Shown here: positions 41,519-49,851 of the stretch, one piece after another
How the letters are laid out: every line of letters starts with the position of its first letter
How positions within the stretch are numbered: the first letter of the stretch is position 1
Assembly: GCF_006386545.1 (NCBI RefSeq)
Contig: NZ_SWAR01000004.1
Coordinates: 1-64,000 of the forward strand
Reading direction: 5' to 3'
Source: Methylibium rhizosphaerae
GTDB lineage: Bacteria; Pseudomonadota; Gammaproteobacteria; Burkholderiales; Burkholderiaceae_C
DNA: 64,000 nt
Position numbers and translations under genes: made by a program
Notes under the pieces: model-generated
What the model was told of the DNA's origin: nothing
The model's input: only the letters and a program-made list of their open reading frames with translations
Database searches by the model: none

Positions 41519-42502
41519 TCAGTGCCCTCCAGCGGGCCGTTCGATGCGCAAGCGTGGATCGACCGCGAAGTACAGCAGGTCGACGAACAGGTTGATGAGG
41601 ACGAAGATCAGCGCGATGAGGCAGAGGTAGGCCGCCATCACCGGAATGTCGGCGAAGGTGACCGCCTGGATGAACAGCAGCCCCATGCCGGGCCACTGGA
41701 ACACCGTCTCGGTGATGATGGCGAACGCGATGAGGCCGCCCAGCTGCAAGCCGGTGATGGTGATCACCGGTACCAGCGTGTTCTTCAGCGCATGACCGAA
41801 GTGCACCGCCCGGTTCGACAGGCCCCGCGCACGGGCGAACTTGATGTAGTCGGTGCGCAGCACCTCCAGCATCTCGGCGCGCACCAGGCGCATGATCAGC
41901 GTGAGCTGGAAGATCGCCAGCGTGACCGAGGGCAGGATCAGGTGCCGCAGCCCGTCGGCCGTCAGGAAGCCGGTGCTCCAGGCGCCCAGCCCCACCACCT
42001 CGCCGCGGCCGAAGCTCGGCAGCCACTTGAGGGTGACTGCGAACACCAGGATCAGCAGGATGCCGATGAGGAAGGTCGGCAGCGACACGCCGAGCAGCGA
42101 CAGCGTCATCATCACCTGCGACATGAAGCTGCCGCGCCGCAACGCCGCATGCACGCCCATCGGCACGCCCACCACCAGCGCGAGCACCGCGGCCGACAGG
42201 GCCAGCTCCATGGTCGCGGGGAAGCGCTCGACGATCAGTGTGGACACCTTGCGCCCCTGCCGCAGGCTGAGCCCGAACTCGCCCTGTGCCGCGTTGCCCA
42301 CGAAGTGGGCGAACTGCACGAAGAACGGCTGGTCGAGACCGAGGTCGGCGCGCAGCTGGTCGCGCTGTTCCGGCGTGGCGTCCTGCCCCAGCAGGTTGGT
42401 GACCGGATCGCCCACGTACTGGAACAGCATGAAGGCGATGAAGGCCACCGCGAGCATCACGATGACCGCCTGCACGAGGCGGCGAAGAATGAAGGCCAAC
42501 AT
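41519..42502 (-). CDS. Peptide/dipeptide ABC transporter permease (DppB type)
   Basis: A 327-residue inner-membrane permease with six helices and the DppB hallmarks: an N-terminal helix (VQAVIVMLAVAFIAFMLFQYV), DPVTNLLGQDATPEQRDQLRADLGLDQP, and the EAA-like loop (YIKFARARGLSNRAVHFGHALKN). Stop lies one base upstream of the M20 gene start. Forms the channel with the DppC-type permease. Confidence 0.94.
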   Translation of the reverse strand: MLAFILRRLVQAVIVMLAVAFIAFMLFQYVGDPVTNLLGQDATPEQRDQLRADLGLDQPFFVQFAHFVGNAAQGEFGLSLRQGRKVSTLIVERFPATMELALSAAVLALVVGVPMGVHAALRRGSFMSQVMMTLSLLGVSLPTFLIGILLILVFAVTLKWLPSFGRGEVVGLGAWSTGFLTADGLRHLILPSVTLAIFQLTLIMRLVRAEMLEVLRTDYIKFARARGLSNRAVHFGHALKNTLVPVITITGLQLGGLIAFAIITETVFQWPGMGLLFIQAVTFADIPVMAAYLCLIALIFVLINLFVDLLYFAVDPRLRIERPAGGH

Positions 42503-42518
42503 GGACGGGCGAACCGGC

Positions 42519-44126
42519 TCAGTTGACCTTCACGCTGCGCATCTCGATGCGGTTGTCGGCCCGGTGGTACATGTCGATGTTCTTCTTCATGGCCCACGGG
42601 ATCACCTGGTTGTGCAGCGGGATGTGCGAGACATCCTGGTGCGACAGGGCCAGCGCCTGCTCGATCAGGTCGTTGCGGTTCTTCTGATCGACTTCCTTCT
42701 TGATGCGCTCGATCAGCGCGTCCATCTGCGGGTTGCTGTAGCGGCCCACGTTGTAGTTGCCGTCGCCCTGCGCGCCCACGGTGCGCACCAGCGATTGCAG
42801 CGAGTACAGCGCATCGAAGGTGGGCACGCCCCAGCCGAGCATGTAGATGCTGGCCTCATAGCGCTGGATCATCGGGAAGTAGGTCACCAGCGGCAGGGTG
42901 CGCAGCTTCGCCTTCACGCCGATGCGTGCCCACATGGCGGTCACCGCCTGGCAGGTTTCCTCGTCATTGATGTAGCGGTTGTTCGGGCAGGCAAAGTCGA
43001 CCTCGAAGCCGCCCGCATAGCCGGCTTCCTCGAGCAGCTTTTTCGCCGCGTCGACGCTGTACGGGTAGCGCACGTCGACCTTCTTGGTCCAGCCGTTGAC
43101 CTGCGGTGCGATCAGCGTGCCGGTCGGCTCGGCCAGCCCGCGCATGATGTTCTTCTGGATCGCGTTGATGTCGATCGCCTGGTACAGAGCCTTGCGCACC
43201 CGCACGTCCTTGAGCGGGTTCTTGCCCTTGACGTTGGAGCCGGGCAGTTCGTCGCGGAACTGGTCCATGCCGAAGAAGATGGTGCGGTTCTCGACACCGT
43301 CGAGCACCTTGAGCTGCGGGTTGCCGCGCAGCCGCGCGAGATCGGCGGGTGACGGGTCGAGGATCATGTCGACCTCGCCGGACAGCAGGGCCGCGACTCG
43401 CGTGGCCTCGGCCTTGATCGGCGTATAGACGATCTCGGTGACGTTGCCGCCGCCGCCCAGCCCGGCCTTCTTGCCCCACCAGTTGGGGTTCTCGACCAGC
43501 ACCATCCTCACGTCCTGGTCCCAGCTCTTGAGCATGTACGGACCGGTGCCGTTGGCGTTGCGGTGCGCAAAGTTCTCTTCCTTGGTCTTGATGTCCTTGG
43601 GCGACGTGGACTTGTTCTTTTCGGCCCACTCCTTGTCCATCATGCGCAGCTCGGTCAGCTGGCGCAGCAGCACCGGGTTGGGGCCCTTGGTGAAGATGTC
43701 GATGGTGAAGTCATCGACCTTCACCACCTTGTCGATGCCCTGGGTGTAGACGCCGTAGTTCGAGGTCTTCTCCATTGCACGGGTGAGCGAGAACACCACG
43801 TCGTCGGCATTGAAGGCCGCACCATCCTGGAACGTGACGCCCTTGCGCAGGCTGACGCGCAACTGCGTCGGGTTCAACTGCTTGTGTCCGGTGGCCAGCA
43901 CCGGCTCCAGTTCGAACTTGCGGTTGTAATAGAACAGCGACTCGTAGACCGAAGCGTGGACGCCGTTGCCCAGTGCGTTGTTCTGGGAATGGATGTCCCA
44001 CGTCGGGATGTCGCTCGCGCTGGCCCACTTGAAGGTCTTTGCCTGCACGTTGTGGTGAAGCAGCGCAGCCGAGGAAAGCAGCGCAACCACGGTAATGGTG
44101 CGCGCCGCCTGTTTGCATTTCAGCAT
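42519..44126 (-). CDS. Extracellular solute-binding protein family 5, first copy
   Basis: A 535-residue periplasmic binding protein heading the operon. Signal peptide ends HHNVQA; then KTFKWASASDIPTWDIHSQN, VTFQDGAAFNADDVVFSLTR, NANGTGPYMLKSW and NPLKDVRVRKALYQAIDIN. The ATG at 44126 gives the proper signal peptide; an in-frame extension to 44183 is rejected. Two binding proteins for one permease pair suggest a broadened ligand range. Confidence 0.94.
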   Translation of the reverse strand: MLKCKQAARTITVVALLSSAALLHHNVQAKTFKWASASDIPTWDIHSQNNALGNGVHASVYESLFYYNRKFELEPVLATGHKQLNPTQLRVSLRKGVTFQDGAAFNADDVVFSLTRAMEKTSNYGVYTQGIDKVVKVDDFTIDIFTKGPNPVLLRQLTELRMMDKEWAEKNKSTSPKDIKTKEENFAHRNANGTGPYMLKSWDQDVRMVLVENPNWWGKKAGLGGGGNVTEIVYTPIKAEATRVAALLSGEVDMILDPSPADLARLRGNPQLKVLDGVENRTIFFGMDQFRDELPGSNVKGKNPLKDVRVRKALYQAIDINAIQKNIMRGLAEPTGTLIAPQVNGWTKKVDVRYPYSVDAAKKLLEEAGYAGGFEVDFACPNNRYINDEETCQAVTAMWARIGVKAKLRTLPLVTYFPMIQRYEASIYMLGWGVPTFDALYSLQSLVRTVGAQGDGNYNVGRYSNPQMDALIERIKKEVDQKNRNDLIEQALALSHQDVSHIPLHNQVIPWAMKKNIDMYHRADNRIEMRSVKVN

Positions 44127-44216
44127 GGTGGATGACCCCTGAAAGAAAGGCCAATGATCTGCAAATCGCATGCCCCTCGTCAAAAGGGAAGTCCCGCATC
44201 ATTGGAGTGAGGAAAT

Positions 44217-44243
44217 GAAAAAGGCCGCCCGAGGGCGGCCTTT
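44217..44243 (-). terminator. Terminator of the porin gene
   Basis: AAAGGCCGCC (44220-44229) and GGCGGCCTTT (44234-44243) form a 10-bp stem with loop CGAG; the minus strand continues with a T run (44217-44222). It lies 37 bp past the porin stop and isolates the transporter operon. Confidence 0.85.
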
Positions 44244-44279
44244 GAACTCGCTGATGAAACGCGCTGGCGCGCGTGTCGA

Positions 44280-45284
44280 TCAGAAGTTGTGCTGGATGCC
44301 GAAGTCGTAGCCGTTCTTTTCGAAGTTGTTGGTCGAGCCAGACACCAGCGCTGCTGCATTCACGCTCTCACGGGCAAAGTCAGCGTACAGGAACGTGCGC
44401 TTGGAGAGATTGTGGCGGTAGCCGAGACCGAGCCGCTTCGAGATGTCGGTGTTGGTCGTACGGTTCTTCGCAACAGCATAGCCAGCCAGGATGTCGCCAG
44501 CGGCGCCAACCTTGATCGACGCGCCGAGCAGCCAGGAACGCAGCTTGTTGTTGGTGTTGTTCGTGCCGCTGCTCAGGCCTGCACGCAGGGTCACCGGAGC
44601 GAAGGTGTAGCGACCACCCAGCGTCCAGATCTTGTCGTTGGCGCCTTGCGGATTCTCGTAGCCGAAGCCCACGAACAGCGGACCGCCAGCGTAGCTGCCG
44701 GCGATGGAGAACGGACGATCCGGGCAGGCGGTCGTGCAACCCGGCTGAGTCGCTTCGGCGATCGTGGCAGCAACCTTGAAGCCGGCAGCCGCGACGTCAT
44801 AGCGGATGGAGTCAGCCACGCGCACCTTGGCGATGGACGCGTTGGCTCCGGAGCCGCTTCCGGGGAGGATGCCCACGCCGCGCAGAGCAGCGACCGTGTC
44901 ACCGCCGAACGGGTCGATCTGGTTCTGGATGTCCGTGAAGGCCGCGGTGTAATGACGACCCAGGGTCACGGCACCGAAACCGCCGCGCAGACCCACGTTG
45001 GAGTAGCCGTTCCAGAAGGTGCTGCCGCCGGTCGACGCGTCGGTGCCGGTGTCAGGGTTGAAGCGATGCTCGAAGCCGAAGACGGCAGCCAGGCCGCCGC
45101 CGAGGTCCTCGACGCCACGGAAGCCGAGACGGCTGCCGGCGGCATCGCGCACCTGCTTGTCCTCAGAGGCGATGGTCTTGCCCAGGCCCATGTCGACCTT
45201 GCCATAGACCGTGACCGACGACTGCGCCGAAGCTGCACCCGCGAAAGCGCCCAGCACTGCGAGAGCGAGCAGAGATTTTTTCAT
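44280..45284 (-). CDS. Gram-negative general porin (Porin_4/OmpC-like)
   Basis: A 334-residue outer-membrane trimeric beta-barrel for small hydrophilic solutes. Signal peptide MKKSLLALAVLGAFAGAASA, then SSVTVYGKVDMGLGK, the first strand of this Burkholderiales family; GSRLGFRGVEDLGGGL; loop-3-like LGRHYTAAFTDIQNQIDPFGG; terminal Phe (YDFGIQHNF) for barrel assembly. It also has a Cys pair (GCTTACPD) in a loop. Own terminator downstream. Ribosome site GGAGATAG precedes the ATG. Confidence 0.95.
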   Translation of the reverse strand: MKKSLLALAVLGAFAGAASAQSSVTVYGKVDMGLGKTIASEDKQVRDAAGSRLGFRGVEDLGGGLAAVFGFEHRFNPDTGTDASTGGSTFWNGYSNVGLRGGFGAVTLGRHYTAAFTDIQNQIDPFGGDTVAALRGVGILPGSGSGANASIAKVRVADSIRYDVAAAGFKVAATIAEATQPGCTTACPDRPFSIAGSYAGGPLFVGFGYENPQGANDKIWTLGGRYTFAPVTLRAGLSSGTNNTNNKLRSWLLGASIKVGAAGDILAGYAVAKNRTTNTDISKRLGLGYRHNLSKRTFLYADFARESVNAAALVSGSTNNFEKNGYDFGIQHNF

Positions 45285-45489
45285 TGCAACTATCTCCTAG
45301 GTTGAAGAAGAGGTCCTGGTGGCGCCGTGAAGCGCAGCGCGACCAAGCCAACCTCCTTATCGGAAGCTGCCCGGTATTCCACCAGAGGCCCCTAGCGCTG
45401 GCCAGCGTTTTGGCCGCCAAAAACCCCCGGGTGTTGTCGCCATGCAACGAGGAATTCCTAGGCTTGCAACGCTCACCGAACCACTCGCC

Positions 45490-45543
45490 GGCGGGCCCGG
45501 AGCCTCGCTCCCGGCTATGCTTTCGGGCCCGCCTCACACCCGA
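45490..45543 (+). promoter_or_regulatory. Long perfect inverted repeat upstream of coq7
   Basis: GGCGGGCCCG (45490-45499) and CGGGCCCGCC (45534-45543) pair perfectly over 10 bp around a 34-nt loop, ending 14 bp before the coq7 start. The loop contains TATGCT, a possible -10 box. The rest of 45285-45557 shows no gene. Confidence 0.4.
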
Positions 45544-45557
45544 ACCGAAGCCATCGC

Positions 45558-46184
45558 ATGACCCTGATCGACACGCTGCTGATCTCAGCGGACAACGCAC
45601 TTCGAACGGTGTTCGGCAGGCACCAGTCGGCACGCCCTCAACCATCGCCTGATGCGCAGGCGCCGGTGCTCAACGAAGAAGAGCGAAGGCTTTCCGGAGC
45701 CCTCATGCGGGTGAACCATGTGGGCGAGGTATGCGCGCAGGCCCTGTATGCCGCCCAGGCCATCACGACTCAGGAGCCGCAGCTGCGGGCTCACTTCGAG
45801 GAAGCGGCCCGCGACGAAACAGACCACCTCGCCTGGACTGAACGAAGGCTCGACGAACTCGGCGACCGCACGAGCTGGCTGAACCCGCTGTGGTACGCCG
45901 GGGCGTTCGGCATCGGGCTGCTCGCGGGCCGCCTGAGCGATCGCATCAGCCTGGGCTTCGTGGTCGAGACCGAGAGGCAGGTGGAGCAGCACCTCGAAAG
46001 CCACCTCAACCGCCTGCCGGCCAACGATGTGGCATCGCGCAAGATCGTCGAGCAGATGCGCGACGACGAGGTGCGCCATGCCTTGCAGGCCGAGCGCGCG
46101 GGTGGGATCCCGCTGCCCATGCCGGTGCGCTGGGGGATGCGCGCGGCGGCGAAGGTGATGACCACCACCGCGCATCACCTCTGA
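45558..46184 (+). CDS. coq7: Demethoxyubiquinone monooxygenase Coq7
   Basis: Hydroxylates 2-octaprenyl-3-methyl-6-methoxy-1,4-benzoquinol in ubiquinone synthesis. 208 residues of the ferritin-like di-iron family: Glu57 (HVGEV), Glu87/His90 (DETDH), Glu139, Glu171/His174 (DDEVRH) provide the two iron sites; the hydrophobic segment [19 protein letters not shown] helps membrane association. Betaproteobacteria use Coq7 rather than UbiF. Confidence 0.96.
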   Translation: MTLIDTLLISADNALRTVFGRHQSARPQPSPDAQAPVLNEEERRLSGALMRVNHVGEVCAQALYAAQAITTQEPQLRAHFEEAARDETDHLAWTERRLDELGDRTSWLNPLWYAGAFGIGLLAGRLSDRISLGFVVETERQVEQHLESHLNRLPANDVASRKIVEQMRDDEVRHALQAERAGGIPLPMPVRWGMRAAAKVMTTTAHHL

Positions 46185-46220
46185 GAGAGAGGTCCGACCG
46201 AGCGGCTGTTCTCGACGGGC

Positions 46221-46643
46221 TCAGGCCTCGACGAGTTCGACGCTGGTGGTGATCTCGGCGGTCTTGGCCAGCATGATGCTGGCCGAGCAGTACTTTTCGT
46301 GAGACAGCTGCACCGCCCGCTCCACGGCGGCCAGCGGCAAGCCCTTGCCGGTCACGACGAAATGCATGTGGATCTTCGTGAAGACCTTCGGGTCCACCGC
46401 AGCGCGCTCGGCATCGAGCTTGACCTGGCAGCCGCGCACGTCATGCCGGCCGCGTTTGAGGATGAGCACGACGTCGTAGGCGGTGCACCCGCCGGTGCCG
46501 GCCAGCACCGTTTCCATCGGCCGCGGCGCCAGGTTCCTGCCGCCGCCGTCGGGTGCACCGTCCATGGCGAGCATGTGTCCGCTGCCGGTTTCCGCGGTGA
46601 AGGCCATGCCGGAGGCCGGCTGCCAGTTGACGGTGCATTCCAT
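46221..46643 (-). CDS. OsmC-family peroxiredoxin
   Basis: A 140-residue OsmC/Ohr-like thiol peroxidase or redox protein. Both catalytic cysteines are present: Cys53 (TGGCTAYDVV) and Cys119 (EKYCSASIM). The segment FTKIHMHFVVTGKGLPLAAVERAV matches the YhfA-like subgroup more than Ohr. ATG at 46643 yields the normal length; an extension to 46700 has no support. Divergent from the small RNA candidate. Confidence 0.92.
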   Translation of the reverse strand: MECTVNWQPASGMAFTAETGSGHMLAMDGAPDGGGRNLAPRPMETVLAGTGGCTAYDVVLILKRGRHDVRGCQVKLDAERAAVDPKVFTKIHMHFVVTGKGLPLAAVERAVQLSHEKYCSASIMLAKTAEITTSVELVEA

Positions 46644-46738
46644 GGTGAGCTGGGGTGAACTGCGAAAGGTGTGAATTGTGCCCGCGGCGCTGGAGTGCAA
46701 TCCCTACGGACAGCGCTACACGAACTGCTGCACTGCAC

Positions 46739-46744
46739 TATACT
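46739..46744 (+). promoter_or_regulatory. Putative -10 box of the small RNA
   Basis: TATACT, 7 bp before the inferred transcription start at about 46751; the -35 region is not convincing. Confidence 0.45.
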
Positions 46745-46750
46745 GGCGGC

Positions 46751-46861
46751 ATTGCGGTGCAGCACTGACGGGTCCAGGCCCGGTTTGCACCCCAGGTTGT
46801 CTCCTCCACCCTCCTCCTTTGGTGGATTCGGCCCGAAGCTCACAAGGCTTCGGGCCTTTTT
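46751..46861 (+). ncRNA. Candidate small RNA with anti-Shine-Dalgarno hairpin loop
   Basis: Between divergent osmC and ilvA, a -10 box (TATACT) is followed about 90 nt later by an independent terminator, delimiting a ~110-nt transcript. It folds into hairpin 1 (GGTGCA 46756-46761 with TGCACC 46786-46791, inner CGGG/CCCG), hairpin 2 (TCCACC 46805-46810 with GGTGGA 46821-46826, presenting loop CTCCTCCTTT), and the terminator stem. A CU-rich CCUCC loop is complementary to Shine-Dalgarno sequences, as in cuckoo-type RNAs of alphaproteobacteria and anti-SD small RNAs of Neisseria; a betaproteobacterial toxic small RNA family with such a motif is also described, from memory. Could alternatively be an ilvA leader. 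Confidence 0.6.
46830..46861 (+). terminator. Rho-independent terminator upstream of ilvA
   Basis: GGCCCGAAGC (46830-46839) pairs with GCTTCGGGCC (46847-46856), followed by five T (46857-46861). No protein gene ends here, which is why a small RNA or attenuator is inferred. Confidence 0.85.
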
Positions 46862-46936
46862 CTTTGTGCGCCGCAGCAAAGCCGCCGCGTATCATCCGAC
46901 GCGCTTCGCACACCACCAAAGACCCGGAGGACCCCC

Positions 46937-48517
46937 ATGGCCCGCGCGCCGCGACCGCCCCAGCCCGCTTCGACCCCCAAGCTGCCGCGCTCCGGCAACA
47001 AGCCGGACCTCGCGGGCTACCTCCAGAAGATTCTGACGGCGCGGGTCTACGACGTGGCGATCGAAACCGGGCTGGAGCCCGCCCGCAGCCTGTCGCGCCG
47101 ACTGCACAACAAGGTGCTGCTCAAGCGCGAGGACAACCAGCCGGTCTTCAGCTTCAAGCTGCGCGGCGCCTACAACAAGATGGCCCAGCTGAGCGCCGAA
47201 CAGCTCAAGCGCGGTGTCATCTGCGCTTCGGCCGGCAACCATGCCCAGGGCGTCGCCCTGGGGGCCAGCAAGCTGGGCTCGCGTGCCGTGGTGGTGATGC
47301 CCGTCACCACGCCGCAGGTCAAGGTCGACGCGGTGAAGGCGCTCGGCGGGGAGGTCGTGCTCTTCGGCGAGAGCTATTCGGATGCCTACCTGCACGCCAT
47401 CGAGCTGGAAAAGGCCCAGGGGCTCACCTTCGTGCACCCGTTCGACGATCCCGACGTGATCGCCGGCCAGGGCACGATCGCGATGGAGATCCTGCGCCAG
47501 CACCAGGGGCCTATCGATGCGGTCTTCGTGGCCATCGGCGGCGGCGGGCTGGTGTCCGGCGTGGCGGCCTACATCAAGGCGGTGCGCCCCGAGATCAAGG
47601 TCATCGGCGTGCAGACCACCGAATCGGACGCGATGGTGCGCTCGGTGAAGGCCGGCAAGCGGGTGCAGCTCAACGATGTGGGCCTGTTCTGCGACGGCAC
47701 CGCCGTCAAGCTGGTGGGCGAGGAAACGCTGCGCGTGGCGCGTGCGCTGGTCGACGACTTCGTGGTGGTCGACACCGATGCGGTCTGCGCGGCCATCAAG
47801 GACGTGTTCCAGGACACCCGGGCCATCGTCGAGCCTTCGGGCGCCATGAGCGTGGCGGCCATCAAGCAGTACGTCGAAACGCACAAGTGCAAGGGCCAGA
47901 CCTTCGTCGCGGTGACCTGCGGCGCCAACATGAACTTCGACCGGCTGCGCTTCGTGGCCGAACGCGCCGAGGTCGGCGAGGAGCGCGAGGCGCTGTTCGC
48001 GGTCACCATCCCCGAGGAGCGCGGCTCGTTCAAGCGCTTCTGCGAGCTGATCGGCCCGCGCAGCGTGACCGAGTTCAACTACCGCATCTCCGACGAGAAG
48101 GTGGCCCACATCTTCGTCGGCCTGTCGACCAGCAAGCGGGGCGAGTCGCAGAAGATCGCGGCCCATTTCGAACGCCACGGCTTTCCCACCGTGGACCTCA
48201 CCCATGACGAGCTGGCCAAGCAGCACATCCGACACCTCGTGGGCGGGCGCACCGCCCTCGCCGACGACGAGCTGCTGTACCGGTTCATCTTTCCCGAGCG
48301 TCCCGGCGCGCTGATGCGCTTCCTGTCGAGCATGCACCCCGGCTGGAACATCAGCCTGTTCCACTACCGCAACCAGGGCGCCGACTACGGTCGCATCCTC
48401 GTCGGGATCCAGGTGCCCAGGGCCGACAAGGCGGCCTTCAAGCGGTTCCTCGACACCCTGGCCTATCCGTACGTGGACGAGACGCGCAACCCGGTGTACC
48501 GGCTCTTCCTGCGCTGA
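46937..48517 (+). CDS. ilvA: Threonine ammonia-lyase (biosynthetic)
   Basis: Converts threonine to 2-oxobutanoate, the first step to isoleucine. 526 residues: PLP domain with Lys74 in SFKLRGAYNK, SAGNHAQGVALGA and the glycine loop IGGGGLVSGVAAY; then two C-terminal ACT-like regulatory domains (RGSFKRFCELIG and RPGALMRFLSSM) for isoleucine/valine control, as in the long biosynthetic type. GGAGGA ribosome site. Confidence 0.97.
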   Translation: MARAPRPPQPASTPKLPRSGNKPDLAGYLQKILTARVYDVAIETGLEPARSLSRRLHNKVLLKREDNQPVFSFKLRGAYNKMAQLSAEQLKRGVICASAGNHAQGVALGASKLGSRAVVVMPVTTPQVKVDAVKALGGEVVLFGESYSDAYLHAIELEKAQGLTFVHPFDDPDVIAGQGTIAMEILRQHQGPIDAVFVAIGGGGLVSGVAAYIKAVRPEIKVIGVQTTESDAMVRSVKAGKRVQLNDVGLFCDGTAVKLVGEETLRVARALVDDFVVVDTDAVCAAIKDVFQDTRAIVEPSGAMSVAAIKQYVETHKCKGQTFVAVTCGANMNFDRLRFVAERAEVGEEREALFAVTIPEERGSFKRFCELIGPRSVTEFNYRISDEKVAHIFVGLSTSKRGESQKIAAHFERHGFPTVDLTHDELAKQHIRHLVGGRTALADDELLYRFIFPERPGALMRFLSSMHPGWNISLFHYRNQGADYGRILVGIQVPRADKAAFKRFLDTLAYPYVDETRNPVYRLFLR

Positions 48518-48690
48518 ACGGACGAACGCCGGCGCCCCCAGCTTGAAGCTTGCCGCTGCTGCAGCGGCTGGCCCACAATGGCGCCTTCTGGTCATTCGGC
48601 CCGCACCGGGGGGAGCGGGTTGTGCGCCCCGCGCCCTGCGGGTGCGATCCGATAGACGGTGCGGCCGGGCCGCCTTCCCGTTGCTAACCA

Positions 48691-49812
48691 ATGACATCCG
48701 TCCAACGTTCGCTGATTGCCCCGACGGCACATCCGTCGCTCGAGCAGGCCCTTGCGGCAAAGCTCAAGCGCCGCAGTGAAACCGTCGGCAGCCTCGGCGA
48801 GCTGGAGCCGCTGGCCATCCGGCTGGGCCTCATCCAGAACACCCTGAAGCCGCGCTTTCGCCATCCGCAGATGCTCGTGTTCGCCGGCGACCACGGCCTC
48901 GTGGTCGACGGGCTGGCGCAGCCCGGGCAGTCGACGGCGCTGCAGGTGAGGCAGCTACTCACCGGCCAACTGCCGCTGCCGGTGTTCGCGGGCATCCAGG
49001 GCCTGGCCTTCACCGTGGTCGACGCCGGAGTGGCCGAGAAGGTCGAACCGCATCCGCGCCTGCTGGCCCGCAAGATCGCGCACGGCACCCGCAATTGCCG
49101 CGTCAACTCGGCCATGAGCGTCGAACAGGCGCACGCCGCCATTCGCGCCGGCATGGAGATCGCCGACACGCTGCCCGGCAACGTGCTGGCCTGCGCCGGC
49201 ATCGGGATCGGCACGCACGAAACGGCTGCCCTGGTGCTGGCGCGGCTGGCCGGTGTGCCGGTGCGCGACTTCATCATCCAGGGCCCGAAGATGCCCGAGG
49301 ACATGCTGGCCCACTGGACTCGCGTGCTCGAAGGTGCGCAGGATCGCCATGCCAACGTGACCGATCCGGTCGAAGTGATGGCCGCCTTCGGCGGCTTCGA
49401 GATCGCCATGATGGTCGGGGCCATGCTGGTGGCCTCGAGCAAGCACCAGCTGCTGGTGATCGACGGCATCGCCGCCTGCGCGGCGCTCATGGTCGCCTCG
49501 CGCATCGCCACACCGGTGACCGACTACTGCGTGTTCTGCCGCAGCCATTCGCACATGGGCCTGGACGTGGCGCTCGGCCTCTTCCATGCCACCGCGGTGC
49601 TCGAGCTGGGCATGGACAGCACCGACGGCACCGGCGCCGCGCTGGCATGGCCGCTGATCCGCAGCGCGGCGGCGCTGCTCACCGAAGTGGCCGAAGGCGA
49701 AGACCCCGGCCCCAGCCACCCGTCGGAGATCCTTCCCGAAATGACCGACGTGGTCGACGACGAAGAGACCACCACCTTCCCGCGCACCGGGACCGGGCCG
49801 TTGTCGAAGTAG
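48691..49812 (+). CDS. CobT-like nicotinate-nucleotide phosphoribosyltransferase homolog, divergent
   Basis: A 373-residue protein with the CobT fold (NaMN:5,6-dimethylbenzimidazole phosphoribosyltransferase, cobalamin lower-ligand activation). Conserved landmarks: LVFAGDHGLVVDG, TVVDAGV, VIDGIAACAALMVA, HSHMGLDVALGL and TGAALAWPLIRSA. The catalytic Glu of canonical GEGTGA is Asp312 here (STDGTGA), and the Glu of GEMGIGNTT is absent (CAGIGIGTHET). It also carries CVFC (280-283). No cobalamin genes or B12 riboswitch are nearby. Reaction and substrate are therefore uncertain. No clear ribosome site precedes the ATG; the 173-bp gap after ilvA contains a 7-bp stem-loop (48552-48568) and no gene. 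Confidence 0.8.
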   Translation: MTSVQRSLIAPTAHPSLEQALAAKLKRRSETVGSLGELEPLAIRLGLIQNTLKPRFRHPQMLVFAGDHGLVVDGLAQPGQSTALQVRQLLTGQLPLPVFAGIQGLAFTVVDAGVAEKVEPHPRLLARKIAHGTRNCRVNSAMSVEQAHAAIRAGMEIADTLPGNVLACAGIGIGTHETAALVLARLAGVPVRDFIIQGPKMPEDMLAHWTRVLEGAQDRHANVTDPVEVMAAFGGFEIAMMVGAMLVASSKHQLLVIDGIAACAALMVASRIATPVTDYCVFCRSHSHMGLDVALGLFHATAVLELGMDSTDGTGAALAWPLIRSAAALLTEVAEGEDPGPSHPSEILPEMTDVVDDEETTTFPRTGTGPLSK

Positions 49813-49851
49813 CGATCGGCCCGCCGAGAGCTCGGTGCCGGGTCAGGCGGC

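Noticed and set aside
46678-48207. Long plus-strand frame beginning before ilvA
   Set aside because: It is a different frame over ilvA, rich in Arg/Gly/Ala; the ilvA frame has full PLP and ACT motifs and a proper ribosome site.
48518-48690. Cobalamin riboswitch before the CobT-like gene
   Set aside because: No B12-box-like sequence or matching arrangement was seen; only a short GC stem-loop.
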